64,000 bases of DNA. Origin: Romanomermis culicivorax (lineage: Eukaryota > Nematoda > Enoplea > Mermithida > Mermithidae). Of the stretch, positions 23,691 through 34,251 are shown in pieces. A program made the translations under genes and the position numbers. The notes below the pieces were generated by a model. The model had not been told where the DNA came from. It ran no database searches and saw only the letters and a list, made by a program, of their open reading frames with translations. Numbering within the stretch: the stretch's first letter is position 1; each line of letters opens with the position of its first letter. The DNA is taken from positions 186,001 to 250,000 of the forward strand of contig CAWUHX010000271.1 in the NCBI GenBank assembly GCA_963922205.1, given 5' to 3'.

Positions 23691-24150
23691 AATTTGTCAT
23701 GAGTTGTTATCAGATTGATCTGGATGATTTTGGTGACAACGTTTGTTGTTTATTGTCCATTGCTAGGGAATCTGCAAAAGAAAGTATAAAAGTAGCCCAA
23801 AATGCACAAAAAGCTAGGTACAATAAAAAAACATGGCCTCGAATTAGAAGTGGGTAAAAAAGTTTTGAAATATAACCCCACAGTGCACCTTAAGCTTTCC
23901 CAAAAATTTACTTTCTTATGGACTGGGCTTATACAATTTTGGAGAAAAAAATCCAAATAATATAATTTAGTTAGATGGGAAGCCCCCTAATTGCATGAAT
24001 GGGTGCATTTCAATATACTAGAAAAGAAACTCCCACAAGAAACTACAACCCAACATAGATGCTATACTATACAGCTTGATGTGCAGATGAAACATCCAAC
24101 AGAAGAGATAAAATCTCAAGAAATAGCAGATAAAAATCCATACACCTGCC
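23691..24150 (+). pseudogene. gypsy integrase C-terminal (GPY/F-like) tail, fossil
   Basis: Contains KVAQNAQKARYNKKTWPRI, the usual basic stretch before the GPY/F domain, then weaker matches. No chromodomain is seen. Confidence 0.55.
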
Positions 24151-24159
24151 ATGCAATGT

Positions 24160-25250
24160 GAAAGAAAAGAAAAACCGTGATGTATATAAAATAAATTATA
24201 ATTTTATATATAGTTTTTTTGCTTTGGGGCTTCTGAATTTTTTTGAAAATCCAATTTTTCCAGTTCATGTGATTTACTTTTGCACATTCAACATGATGCG
24301 GGCAGCAGTTCCTTTTAATATTACCTGGGGGAACAAATTGCTGTCATCGAAGGGATTATCCACAGACAGCCTTCAACCATTTTGTAAAGATTTGTGCTGA
24401 ATCCTTACATGGATGCTATCGTTATTGTCGACACATTGGCAAAGTTGATTATCTTTGCTGATCTCTAAAAGATGGTAAACTACCACCAATTTATGAACTA
24501 GATGCAGAACTCATCAGAAATGGCAGAGAAAAATGGTCAATGTAGGAATCGGAATGGTACAAATTTCCAGTAAGTGAAAAAGATTTGGCTGGTGTATTAG
24601 CTGCAGTTATGCAAATTTGCCATGCTGATAGACATGTGGCCATTTTTGATTTGCCATCAATGGGACAAATACCAACTGCCATCATTGATCTACTATTAGC
24701 AGTGTGAGGAATTATTGGATTTGATCAGAGACAGGATCACCTAGCCCTCCAGCTAACAGAGAAATGAGTGGAGCAACTTGACATTGCCACTAAACCTAAA
24801 CTCTGAAGGCATTATGCAAGGGAAGTGTTGTTGAATACATTCATGAAAGGATAGCCAGCCAATTGCCCAGGCAATGACAGTCTAAACCCTTTTTGGGATG
24901 CCTCTTCCTTTCAAATGTAACTCTGGTTCAGCACATCATTGGATAAAAGTTTACATGGCTGCCACCTCGATTGGGCTTTGAAATGGACCCAAAAACTGTT
25001 ACAAATATGCGGCTTTTGACCCACTAACCATTTTTGACATCTATAATATTCTGGATGAATATTACAAATTATTACAAAATTGAGGTTGCGAATTTCCCAA
25101 TTACAAGCAGATTTCCTATGGTGAATCTTAAAGTGTTTGTTGCAACAACAAAAGGTAAATTTTTGTACGGCCTATCTTTTAGAAGCTCCCAATTTAATGC
25201 AAATTTTGTTGGACGTTAGCTCTTTGGATGCATAAGTAGTAATACATGCC
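24160..25250 (+). other. Coding-like but unrecognised sequence downstream of the gypsy element
   Basis: From about 24410 to 24780 the plus strand reads like decayed protein (for example LPPIYELDAELIRNGREKWS, AAVMQICHADRHVAIFDLPS). I cannot assign it. It could be the 3' part of the gypsy element or part of another element. Confidence 0.3.
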
Positions 25251-25361
25251 TCTCCAGGGCGTATGGTTAAGCATATACACATGTTAAAGTCTAGGAAGTG
25301 GGCGGGGCTATAGTAGGGGGCGGGGTTACTGTATGAGAGTGGAGCTACACTGGGTGGAGCT
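25251..25361 (+). repeat. GGCGGGG/GGAGCTACA-rich prelude to the minisatellite
   Basis: Short repeats of GGGCGGGGCTATAGTAGG and GTGGAGCTACACTGGGTGG types stand out by G richness in an AT-rich region and lead straight into the 32-bp array. Confidence 0.5.
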
Positions 25362-25707
25362 ACAGTACGGTGTTACACAATGCTTACCTACAGTAGGATG
25401 TTATGCAATGCTTAGGTAACCACAGTAGGGTCTTATGCAATGCTTACACAACAACAGTAGGGTGTTACACAATGCTTACCTAACTACAGTAGGGTGTTAC
25501 ACAATGCTTACATAAATACAGTAGGGTGTAATGCAATGCTCACATAAATACAGTAAGGTGTTATGCAATGCTTACCTAACTACAGTAGGGTGTTAGGCGA
25601 TGCTTACATAAATACAGTAGGGTGTTATGCAATGCTCACAGCTCACACTACTACAGTAGGGTGTTTTGCATTCCTCACATAAATACAGTAAGATATTGAA
25701 CAATCAC
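25362..25707 (+). repeat. 32-bp minisatellite, about 10-11 copies
   Basis: Unit ACAGTAGGGTGTTATGCAAT followed by GCTTACATAAAT. Most copies are exactly 32 bp; one has a 7-bp insertion and the first is short. Adjacent copies alternate between ATGCAAT and ACACAAT and between CCTAACT and CATAAAT, so variant copies are interspersed. This is not a CRISPR array: there are no unique spacers. Confidence 0.9.
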
Positions 25708-26776
25708 ATGTGTAACAGCTGAGCATATCCCTATTTTTTGTGTACACCTTGTAATATGTCATTTTTCATCAATTTATAGGGTTTATGGTTAAGCATACAG
25801 GTTCAAAGCTGTTTTGAGTTACTGTAATAGTTGAGTTACAGTAATAGTTGTGTTACTGTAGATCTAAAGAGGAGAGGTTAACTATATGTTGTATGGAGTA
25901 ACAAAAATCGATGTGCAAGTGGTGTACAAAAGTGAACAGGTAAGGTAAAAACGAAAACTGATTTAGAAAAAAATGGATGTACAATATGTATGTACTGTAT
26001 AAAAAAAAGGTGAAGCAAAAACAAAAATCGATCTGGAAAAACTGGACATACACTGCATGTAGTATCGAAATGTGAAAGGTAAGGCAAAAAAACGAAAATC
26101 GACCTGGAAGAAAGAATGGACATACAATATGGATGTAGTGGACAGAGGCAAAACGTTTTTATGGTTACTGTGGGTTGCATACAAACAAAAATCGATCAGG
26201 AAGAAAAAAAACGGACATACAGTGTGCATGAAGTGTGCAAAGGTAAAAAAGGCAAGGCCGAAAAAATGAAAATCGATCTGGAGGAAAAGTGGACATACAT
26301 TGTGCATGTAGCATACAGAAGGAAAAAAATGTGTAGAAAAACATTATCCACCTAAAGAGAGCATGTAATGGACTAAGGAAAGAGAGCATGCATACTGTAC
26401 TCAAAGAAACTTCTGTCTGCAAAAAGAAAGGTCTACAGAATAAAATTAAAGATATACAGGGACAGGTAAAAAAAAAGATATACAGGGACAGGTAAAATAC
26501 ATAGATAGGCACACATCTGAAAATAGATAGTAATTTATACAGAAAACTGTTTGATTTTCCAGGTTGGCAGTTTTCCACAACAATCATAAAAGAGGGTGAA
26601 CCACTAAAGCTCTACATGGTGTGTGTAGTGGACAGAAGCAAAGACGTTTTGAGGAGTACTGTAAATTCCATGAAAACCAAAATTGATCCGGAAACCGTGG
26701 AGGTACAGAGTGCATATAGTGTACAAAGGTAAAAAGATTAAGGTGAAAAGAAAAATCAATCTGGAGAAAGTGGACA

Positions 26777-27790
26777 TGTCAGGGTTCATGCGCCTTTTTG
26801 GAAATGAAATTCAAGGACAATTCAATGATTTCAAGGACAAAATTTCTCATTTTTCAAGGACATTTTTCAACTTTTTCATCAAAAAATTCTATGCTTTCAA
26901 CTAGCAATTTTATATTTTTTTCAAATCTGATATCTGGGACTCCAACAAGGCCATTGTTTTTTTGTGATCTTCTTCCAATCGCCTTTTTTCATCAAGCATT
27001 CACGTATTTCTTCAGCACTTCTCTTCTTTGCAGTTGCAGATGCAACTTCTTCATTAACATCTTTCGCGCACTCTTCAAGAACTTCTCTGTAATGACCTCG
27101 GGCACTGACCATGTTTTTGATCATGTCCTTTGTTACTTCTACATCTAAAACACTGCCAGAACTTTTGATTGCATCGAATACAACCCGTTGAGCAATGAGT
27201 GATTTTTCTTGAAGATTTTCTACCAAAATATTCTCATTGACAGAGAATCCTCGCTCAACTGCTGCATTCCCAACCGAAATTGTCAACAAAATCCAAAAAG
27301 TGAGGAAAACTTTAGTTTCTCATCTGCAATAAATTAATATTGATATTTTTGTTACCTTGAAACAAGTCATAAGCTCAGAATAGTCACAGTTGGAGCCAAT
27401 CAATTTGTAGAAGTATTCGTCCAATCTATGAATTTTTTCGTCGAACATTTTCAAATCGGCTGAAAACGCATTTTGGAATTTACTGAACTGTGCCTCAGCA
27501 CGATCAGCAATCGTTGTGGATATTCATTTGGAATCCACTAATCGTCGTAAACATTTTCTAAAGCGTGTACTGGATACAGATGACGAATTGCTAATTAGGG
27601 ACGGTTTCAGTGCAGATAATGCACGAATAAGCGGGAAATTTAATGGGCTTCTTTTTGAAAGCTTGATCAAAATTAGTGAACAAAATTTTTGGCAACTATC
27701 ATAAAAAACTAATTTTTGTAACTCAGGAGCCGATTTGGGCAGTTTTGATTTTGCACCAATACCTGCAAATGAAATGCAAGTAAAGGAGTC
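26777..27790 (-). mobile_element. hAT-like transposon fragment inserted in the tandem region
   Basis: Left end CAGGGTTCATGCGCC is followed by AAGGACAATTCAATGATTTC and AAGGAC-type repeats, a sequence style common at ends of hAT-type elements. Coding sequence for the transposase C-terminal part runs on the minus strand. The right end is not clear. It separates two copies of the higher-order repeat, so it either inserted there or marks the duplication boundary. Confidence 0.6.
26921..27760 (-). pseudogene. hAT-type transposase, C-terminal portion
   Basis: Reading on the minus strand: LPKSAPELQKLVFYDSCQKF near 27750, SPLNFPLIRALSALKPSLIS, TIADRAEAQFSKFQNAFSAD, HRLDEYFYKLIGS, then TISVGNAAVERGFSVNENI and a Glu/Lys-rich tail ending at 26921. 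SxGNAxVERGFS is the dimerisation-region signature of a transposase family common in invertebrates. A sequence with GTAACA...TTGCAG ends near 27330-27355 interrupts it, but the frames do not join cleanly if it is treated as an intron. Confidence 0.7.
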
Positions 27791-28900
27791 ATGTAGTTTA
27801 CAGAGGCAAGACGTTTTTATTGTCATGTAGTTTACAGAGGCAAGACGTTTTTATTGTTACTGTGGGCTGCATAGGGACAAAAATTGATCTGAAAGAAAAG
27901 TGCACATACAGAGTGCATATAGCATACAAAAGGCAAAAATGTGTAGAAAAAATTATTTATCCAAAGAGAGCATATGATGGACTAAGGAAAGAGAGCATGC
28001 ATACTGTGCTTAAAGAAAATTGTGCCTGCAAAAAGAAAGGTCACAGAAAAAATATTGACCTCGAGACTTACAGGGATAGGTAAAATGCAGAGAAAATGGC
28101 ACAGCTGGCAATAGGTAGTGCTTTATACAGAAAAAATGCTTGATTTTGTAGGTTGGGGGTTTTCAAAAACAATCAAAAAGGAGGTTGAATCCCTGAAGCT
28201 CTACAATGTGCATGTGGTAGACAGGGGCAATAACGTTTTGAGGAGTACTGTAAATTGCATAAAAACCAAAATTGATAGGAAAAAAGTGGACTCACAGAGT
28301 GTATATACTGTACAAAGGTGAAAAAAGGTAAGGTGAAAAAAACCAAAATCAATCTAAAAGAAAAAGTGAGCAAAGGAAAGTAGCACACTTAATGGACATA
28401 GAGAAACGACATGTAGAAAAGATTATAGATTTGAAAGAGAGCATCTAATGGACAAAGGAAAAAGAGCACTCTTTGTGAACAAAAAAAAACCTGCAGAAAA
28501 AACGTTATTGATTTAAAAACAGGACAAGTAGCCAACAGAGAAAAAGAGCACCTGTAATTGACAATAGAAAATCACTACTGAATGACTTATCAAAAAATCC
28601 AATGTGCTGGTTTGCTTTTATTACAAAATAATCTTATCTAACCCACGACTGAGGACTACTCTAAGTTGCCTAGAAGAGGAAATAAACCTCAGAAGGTAAT
28701 GTATGAAAAACAAAAATTGATCCAAAGAGAACTTGTTGTGGACAAAGAAAAAAGAGCATATATAGTGGACAAAGAAAAAAATTCACATAAAATTGTTGTC
28801 ATCTCATGGAGTACATGTATTGGTCAGGGAAGAATAACCTGGGGGATGACAAAAAAAAGAGGTGCAGAAAAAACATTAATGGTCTCCATGGTGGATCCCC

Positions 28901-29900
28901 AAAAGATACATAAAGAGGTTAAGCAATTGAGCTACACTAGGAAAGCTCATTTTATGTCTTATAGAATGGATCATAAATGCTAAAAAGGGGCAAACTCCAA
29001 ATATTCTTAAAACATAGCTGAAATGAAAAACCTGTGGAGGTTCTTGTTGGTCTTTATGACATACAATTTGTTTTTAGCATCAAAGGGGACAGAATGGTCA
29101 CAAATTTGAATCAGGAAAACAGCATTTTTGAAGAGATTCTGGAAACCTCAATTAATGTTGTGATGAAAGTATCATTTAATGGGATAAACTACAAAGTCTC
29201 AAGACAACTAGTGATCAGTAACTCAATGATTTTGGTCTGAGGTCTTAGAGCAATTATCTTATATTGGAAGCTATTTCATTTCACATTTTATTTCATTTTG
29301 AAATTGTGCTTTGTTCATTTTTCAAAAAAATTTTTTAAACAATACCAAAATCAGAAAATTTTCAGATTTTTTTCCAAAAGGAATCTTTTGCACATTTTCT
29401 ATGCTTGAGCATAGAATTTTCGACACATGTTTTATTCATTTTGAACTTTTTATTCATATTAAGAAATTTTTCGTCATTTTTGGGGAATTATACTCAATTT
29501 TAATACAAGTTTTTTTAAATTATCACAAAAGTTGGGTTTTCCTGAAAATATTTTCTATGCAATTTTTCTATATGTGGGTATATTAGTTTTGAGACATGCT
29601 TTATTCATCTCCAGATGAGTTTCATTCATTCTGAAGATTCTTTCATTATTTTGGAAAATTTTTGTCTCTTTCGACACTTACTCCTCTGTCCAAAAATTGC
29701 TATAGCATTCTTCGAGATTAACAAACAATCTTTTTTCTCAACAACAAACAGTTGACTGCATTAGGAGACCCCCAGTAACGTTTTTCGGCAGCTTTTTTAT
29801 GTCCTATACATGTGCCTTTGTCAGGAAGTCAATCAATTACGTTTTTGCACTTCTGTCTTGTCTTCCAAAACATGTGTCTTCACTGTGAGGCAGAGAAGTA
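28901..29900. other. No gene seen; T-rich between 29280 and 29680
   Basis: Contains repeated TTTATTCATTTTGAA-like phrases (29310, 29445, 29620), perhaps remnants of a diverged tandem repeat. I see no recognisable gene. Confidence 0.35.
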
Positions 29901-30789
29901 ATATTTTTGTGTACTGCCTACATTTGTTAAACACATATGTGTTCATTGAGAACAGTAACATTCCTCCATCCACTTTTCCTTTGGCAACCTAAACTACTAT
30001 TTCCGGGGCACTTACCTCATAACATAAGTCCTTACTATATTTAAAGTACATCATTTTTAAATTCATACTATCAATGAATTCATCCAGTATGTGTATGAAT
30101 ATTTCAAATGATGCAGACATTATCCTAGAGAACTGAATGATTTATAACCTTTGTCATAGAGCAATGAAAAGTTCTCAACATGCAAGAAAAGCTTCGTTGC
30201 ATTTTCACAATTCAGGCATATTGATGCCATATTTAAATACTTGAAAAGTCCCTGATCATCACAACATGGGTAAATATGGGACTTTAGAGGAATAGCATTA
30301 TCACAATATGGTCAGCAATCATCATCCATATGTATAAAACATTGGAGCCATTCATGTGTTCTGGTTATATCCGGGCCTTCAATATGATGACTAGTTATAG
30401 AAATATAGTCCATCTCACAATTATCAACTAGAAAAAAAGTACACCAGGCATCTTGATGGTATCATAACTCCTTTTGTTTCTGTCCCTGGTTTGGGTTGGG
30501 TGCAGTGATTACCAGAAAAAACCACTAAAGAAAAGCCAAAAACAAATTGTTGATATTATTCTCTGATGATGTCTGCAGTTTATCCATCTGTTTAGAAAAC
30601 AGATTTACCAGGAATACCATTAAACACAATATAAACTTTATATCTCATAATATCAACTCAATTTTTTTCTACACCATTTTTGATCTTCATTGAGAGCTCA
30701 TGCTGTTTCTCGACGCATTGTTTTCTACTTAAATTACAAATCTCAAATTTTTGGACTTATATAGGAGTTAATTTAGCCTGATGGATAAC

Positions 30790-31400
30790 CATGGCTGTAT
30801 CATGAGGAAATATGTATGTTGTTAGACAGAAGTTATCTGGCATACTTTAGGTAGAACCAATCCATAGATAACCATGGGGCTGACTTTTTGCATCTTCAAA
30901 AGATTCTAGAAAGTGCTTGAATCTTGGAAATATTTATCTACCTAATGCCTGTATCTGAAGACAATCAGCAGGATTTTTTATTAGTACAAGGTCTTGAGCA
31001 GGTATCATACTAGTCCTCATGCCTTCAAAGAAATCAATTTGAACAATATGAATGAAAGACATGTTCCAGTTATGTGATCCTCTTGTGAACAGTTCACTAA
31101 GATGTTTACCATTCTCCATTTGTTGCATCATATCATCTAGAACTAATACTTGAGGATGTTTGAATTGTTTGAGCTCATTAAAATTCGGTAAGCCTTCAGT
31201 GAAGATGATGTTTGCCACTTTTAACTGTAAATTAGTATGTGCACCATGCCATTCTGTATAACACCAAAAATTCAATTAGGTGCAGGCTGAATCATCCTTC
31301 AGGAAATGAATTTTTATAAAACAACTCAGATTTTCTGGACTCTGTCTGACTTGAAACAATGCAATTGAACATATGTTTTCAGGAGAAATTGGTAGGTGAG
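30790..31400 (-). pseudogene. Polinton packaging ATPase (FtsK/HerA type), fossil
   Basis: The frame at 30934-31275 reads NFWCYTEWHGAH, NIIFTEGLPNF, QVLVLDDMMQQM (Walker B), LFTRGSHNWNMSFIHIVQ and DLVLIKNPADCLQIQALGR. These match the DNA-packaging ATPase shared by Polintons and related viruses. A KSQPHGYLWI-like block near 30870 fits its C-terminal part. The Walker A region upstream is poorly preserved. Confidence 0.75.
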
Positions 31401-31559
31401 AGCAAACCATGAAAAGTAAAGAAAAGAGGGAAAACATTTCATTTAGAGAACTATTATCTATTTGAGGTCAAAATAAACCTTCCAGTTATAAGGCAAAGTA
31501 TAAAAACTATAAGTATGATATATTTATCATGAACTACTCTGAACTTTTTCTGTGCTGTC

Positions 31560-32010
31560 CAGGTAACAACTTGATGATCTTTTTGTGATCAATATGAACA
31601 GATGTGACATTTATTTCATCTGTCACATTTTATTGTACAAAAGTTTCCACAAATTCATGAAGAGTCCATATTGACTTTTTCTAACACATGATGGGATAAT
31701 TAAATACCTAGAAATCTAACACAATAATGTTCTTTTCCATGTTTGGAACTGCATAGTTCTTCCTACCACCACTGACAAATTCAATGATGTAACAATTTTC
31801 ACCATAGTCTTTCAATTCATCCTTTGTCTCCACTAAGGATCATCCAATCAGAATATGATACTCAGTAGCATGATTTGTATCAAATAAATATTCACTCTCA
31901 GTATCAAGGTATGACACATGTTTACTGAGTTTTTCAATATACAACTATAACATCAGTCTTGCCCCTGCTGTTGTATATGCAAGGATTATATACTTGTGGG
32001 CATGTATCAT
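31560..32010 (-). pseudogene. Polinton protein-primed DNA polymerase B, C-terminal fragment (fossil)
   Basis: Contains AYTTAGARLML, LSKHVSYLDTESEYLFDT (equivalent of the YxDTDS motif), ETKDELKDYGENCYIIEFVS then GGRKNYAV (the family's FVSGGPKNYAY block). These follow one another as in Polinton polymerases. Confidence 0.8.
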
Positions 32011-32060
32011 ATTGATTGAATATATGTTAATTGAAACATAATATACTAATTAAAAGATGT

Positions 32061-32705
32061 ATCCATAATAGAATTGTACTTCCTCATTGAATAAGGTGTC
32101 ATTGCCACCATTGGGCTCTATGTCCCATGCAGTGTAAAAGTCAGCTTCATTATCATCTTCACTGTCTGCATGGGCATCTCTCTGTATCTAGCAACGTTAG
32201 CCTGAAACATTAAAATGTGTTTGTGTATTATAATGAAACAATAGGAAGTGAGACCGTTACCCTTGTTGTTTAACTTCTCTACTACATACATGACAGGGAA
32301 ATATACTGCATTTATGTTTTTTAAAATTTGCACAATGTGTTTTTCTTGCAGCTTTTAGGTTTATGAATCCAGTCACACACTGATGACTTTGATTGCTTTG
32401 CTCTATTTGGTGATTGGTGATCAATGGCATTGAACTGTCTGGAGTGGTTTTAAAAACATTTTACATTTTTGAAATAAAATTGCAGCATTAACAAAAAATA
32501 ATTTCTGTCTGTTCACAATGAGGTGAGTGATAGAAAGATGTACATTTGTTTATCCACCTATGATCACTGTCATTACTGTATGCAATGTTACAGTTTTCAC
32601 ATCAGTAACCCTTCGAAAAATGCAGGTGTAGAAGAAATCAAAGCATAATGATTATTATAAGGATATAGGTGATTAACTTGCTTAGAATTTGCATTTCATG
32701 AACTA
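32061..32705. other. No gene seen
   Basis: AT-rich spacer between the Polinton and LINE remains. It may hold unreadable parts of either. Confidence 0.35.
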
Positions 32706-32814
32706 ACACTTTTACCCAAGCCTGAAAAAGACATACAAGATTTAGCACACTGGATGCCAATATCATTATGAATGTAGATTACTAGATACTGGCACATGCA
32801 CTAGCACAAAGACT
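32706..32814 (+). pseudogene. LINE reverse transcriptase, block 1 (fingers)
   Basis: Reads LTLLPKPEKDIQDLAHWMPI then SL followed by decayed DYKI-like and LA-RLK-like sequence. This fits the L1 phrase with P-K-K-D-xx-NWRPISLLNxDYKIxAKxLAxRLK. It breaks off at the target site of the TIR element. Confidence 0.65.
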
Positions 32815-32823
32815 CAAAAAACA

Positions 32824-33386
32824 GGTATTAGTGTAGTACGTGCACCGGACTTTTTCGACATTGTTTTTTCCACAAATTTTTTCGTCTCCGGGGGGTTTCG
32901 AACTGCAGACTGTTGCGTACAAAGCGAGCGCCTAACCTATTGAGCTAAACTATCTAACCTAACTGAACTACGATTTAATTCTTATACCATGAATTAATAA
33001 TCATAAAATAAATACAACTAAACTAATTTTAGAATAAGTGCAGGATAAATAATTTCTCAGAAAGGATAAATTTACAGTAAGCGTTTAAACAACAGGAAAT
33101 TGACGTGTTTTTAACAAAAAATGAAATTTGTTTTTGATAAGAAATGCAAAATTTGTAATGTGTAGAGTGTTATTTTTACTTTTTAAAGCTGTTAATTGCA
33201 TAGTTTTCATATTACTTTTGAGTTTTATGTGAAAAGTGTACTGCAGAACGACATCGGCCTACTGTAGGAAAAAATTGACATGATTTTTGAATTCCATGGT
33301 ATCGATTTACCTAGGTTACTATGTTTATGCAAATTTCACAATAGTTCGCAAAATATGAAGTCCAGTGCACGTACTACACTAATACC
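32824..33386. mobile_element. 563-bp non-autonomous TIR element with 9-bp target duplication (Mutator-like MITE)
   Basis: The terminal inverted repeats are 29 bp with one mismatch (left 32824-32852 starting GGTATTAGTGTAGTACGTGC; right 33358-33386). The flanks are perfect 9-bp direct repeats CAAAAAACA at 32815-32823 and 33387-33395. A 9-bp duplication and GG...CC ends fit the Mutator (MULE) superfamily. There is no transposase. The core carries a tRNA-like segment on the minus strand. It sits in the LINE RT. Confidence 0.9.
32886..32958 (-). repeat. tRNA-like segment with A and B boxes inside the TIR element
   Basis: On the minus strand, TAGCTCAATAGG (A box, 32936-32947) and AGTTCGAAACC (B box, 32894-32904) lie about 31 bp apart with a tRNA-like body between them. 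The stems do not all pair, and no T-run terminator follows closely. It looks like a degenerate tRNA-derived sequence, possibly a SINE head picked up by the transposon. Confidence 0.55.
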
Positions 33387-33395
33387 CAAAAAACA

Positions 33396-33683
33396 AACCA
33401 TTAAATGTATCAAGAAAGATAAGAAAGGTCCAGGATTCATTGCATCATTAGATACTGAAAAAGCTTTCAGTTCACTAAATAGAAATTTCACAAAGAATGC
33501 TTTCAAAAACTTTAATTTTGGGAACAAATTCGTCTACTAAATTGAAACACTTCATAATCAAGCAGAAGCTATGGTAATGGATGTGTAAAAAAATTCAACA
33601 AGATTTCCACAGGAAAGAGGAGTAAGGCAAGGATGTGCAATATCTTTAAATCTGTTTATAATTGCCATAGAATGTATGGCCAT
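33396..33683 (+). pseudogene. LINE reverse transcriptase, block 2 (palm)
   Basis: Contains GPGFIASLDTEKAFSSLNRN (the L1 DxEKAFD motif with Ser for the last Asp), FKNFNFGNKFVY, IETLHNQAEAMV, then ERGVRQGCAISLNLFIIAIE, the L1 GVRQGCPLSPxLFxxxxE motif. One stop lies after FVY and another after MVMDV. The last codons before the LTR read CMAI. Confidence 0.8.
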
Positions 33684-34251
33684 TGTAGCGCCCAGATTTT
33701 AGCTACACTTTTACTTGGTCCCGAAAACGATTACGCTTGCTCAGGGTCCATGGGGATGTGGTGATAACAAACGATACAATAATAATAAAGGACAATTATA
33801 GACGATTCACCCTTGCTTGGCATGTAAACTCACTTGAATATTTACTTAAAAGCAGGTCATCATTGCCCGAAACTTTTTGCAAAAAATGTCTGTTTTTTGG
33901 TGGAATAAGATGCAAGCTAATGAGAAACGTTCAAAAAACACGTCAGAAACGACTGTGAACGATTTTTAAGACACGATTTCTGAGAGGATTCAGCTTTGAT
34001 ATGATAAGCAAAAAGTTAACCCTACCTGAAAATCACATATTTGGTGTAACTTGATGCGCTGAGAACGAAAATGATATTCATTTCGTCTCAAAATTATAAC
34101 TCGCATAGCTATAGTAGGACGAAAGTTGAAAATTTTCGATTTTTTTTATTTTTGTCATACACTTCTTTTAACTTTTGCAAGTTTAGGTACGTCAGACATC
34201 GTATTCTGAAAATTTACCCAATATTAGGCCAATGGATGGGCCACAATTTAC

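Larger units (their letters stand above)
16290..24150 (+). mobile_element. Ty3/gypsy LTR retroelement fossil, plus strand
   Basis: Parts in order: a gag end with degenerate zinc knuckles (about 16290-16920), a region with a membrane-anchored frame (18030-19680), protease, reverse transcriptase, RNase H, integrase and a GPY/F-like tail. LTRs could not be delimited. The copy is broken in many places, including large insertions, and is old. A palindromic element (22124-22994) has inserted between RNase H and integrase. The rest follows normal gypsy order, with integrase after RNase H. Confidence 0.85.
25880..28900 (+). repeat. A-rich higher-order tandem repeat region
   Basis: A basic unit of about 66-75 bp (AAAATCGATCTGGAAGAAA, then GTGGACATACA, then GTGCATGTAG, then CAAAGGTAAGG) repeats from 25890. 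A larger unit (about 26135-26765) recurs at 27795-28345, sharing ATGGACTAAGGAAAGAGAGC, GCATGCATACTGT, TGAGGAGTACTGTAAATT and ACAAAGGTAAAA blocks in order. A hAT-like fragment (26777-27790) separates the two. The A excess on the plus strand makes minus-strand Phe/Leu-rich frames, which are not genes. Confidence 0.8.
29901..32060 (-). mobile_element. Polinton/Maverick fossil, fragment
   Basis: The minus strand carries, from high to low coordinates, the C-terminal part of a protein-primed DNA polymerase B and a packaging ATPase. Below about 30790 there is further coding-like sequence (for example GPDITRTHEWLQCF, PLKSHIYPCCDDQGLFKYLN) that I could not assign and that might be a capsid-type gene. 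No terminal repeats or integrase were found. It is broken in many places and looks old. Confidence 0.75.

Noticed and set aside
25362-25707. CRISPR-like array
   Set aside because: Units are contiguous with no unique spacers, and the context is eukaryotic.
25853-26587. Overlapping minus-strand membrane-protein-like frames
   Set aside because: They are Phe/Leu/Ser-rich translations of an A-rich tandem repeat and shift with the repeat units.
27325-27360. A 32-bp intron (GTAACA to TTGCAG) in the hAT-like transposase
   Set aside because: Too short for a usual intron, and removal does not restore the reading frame.
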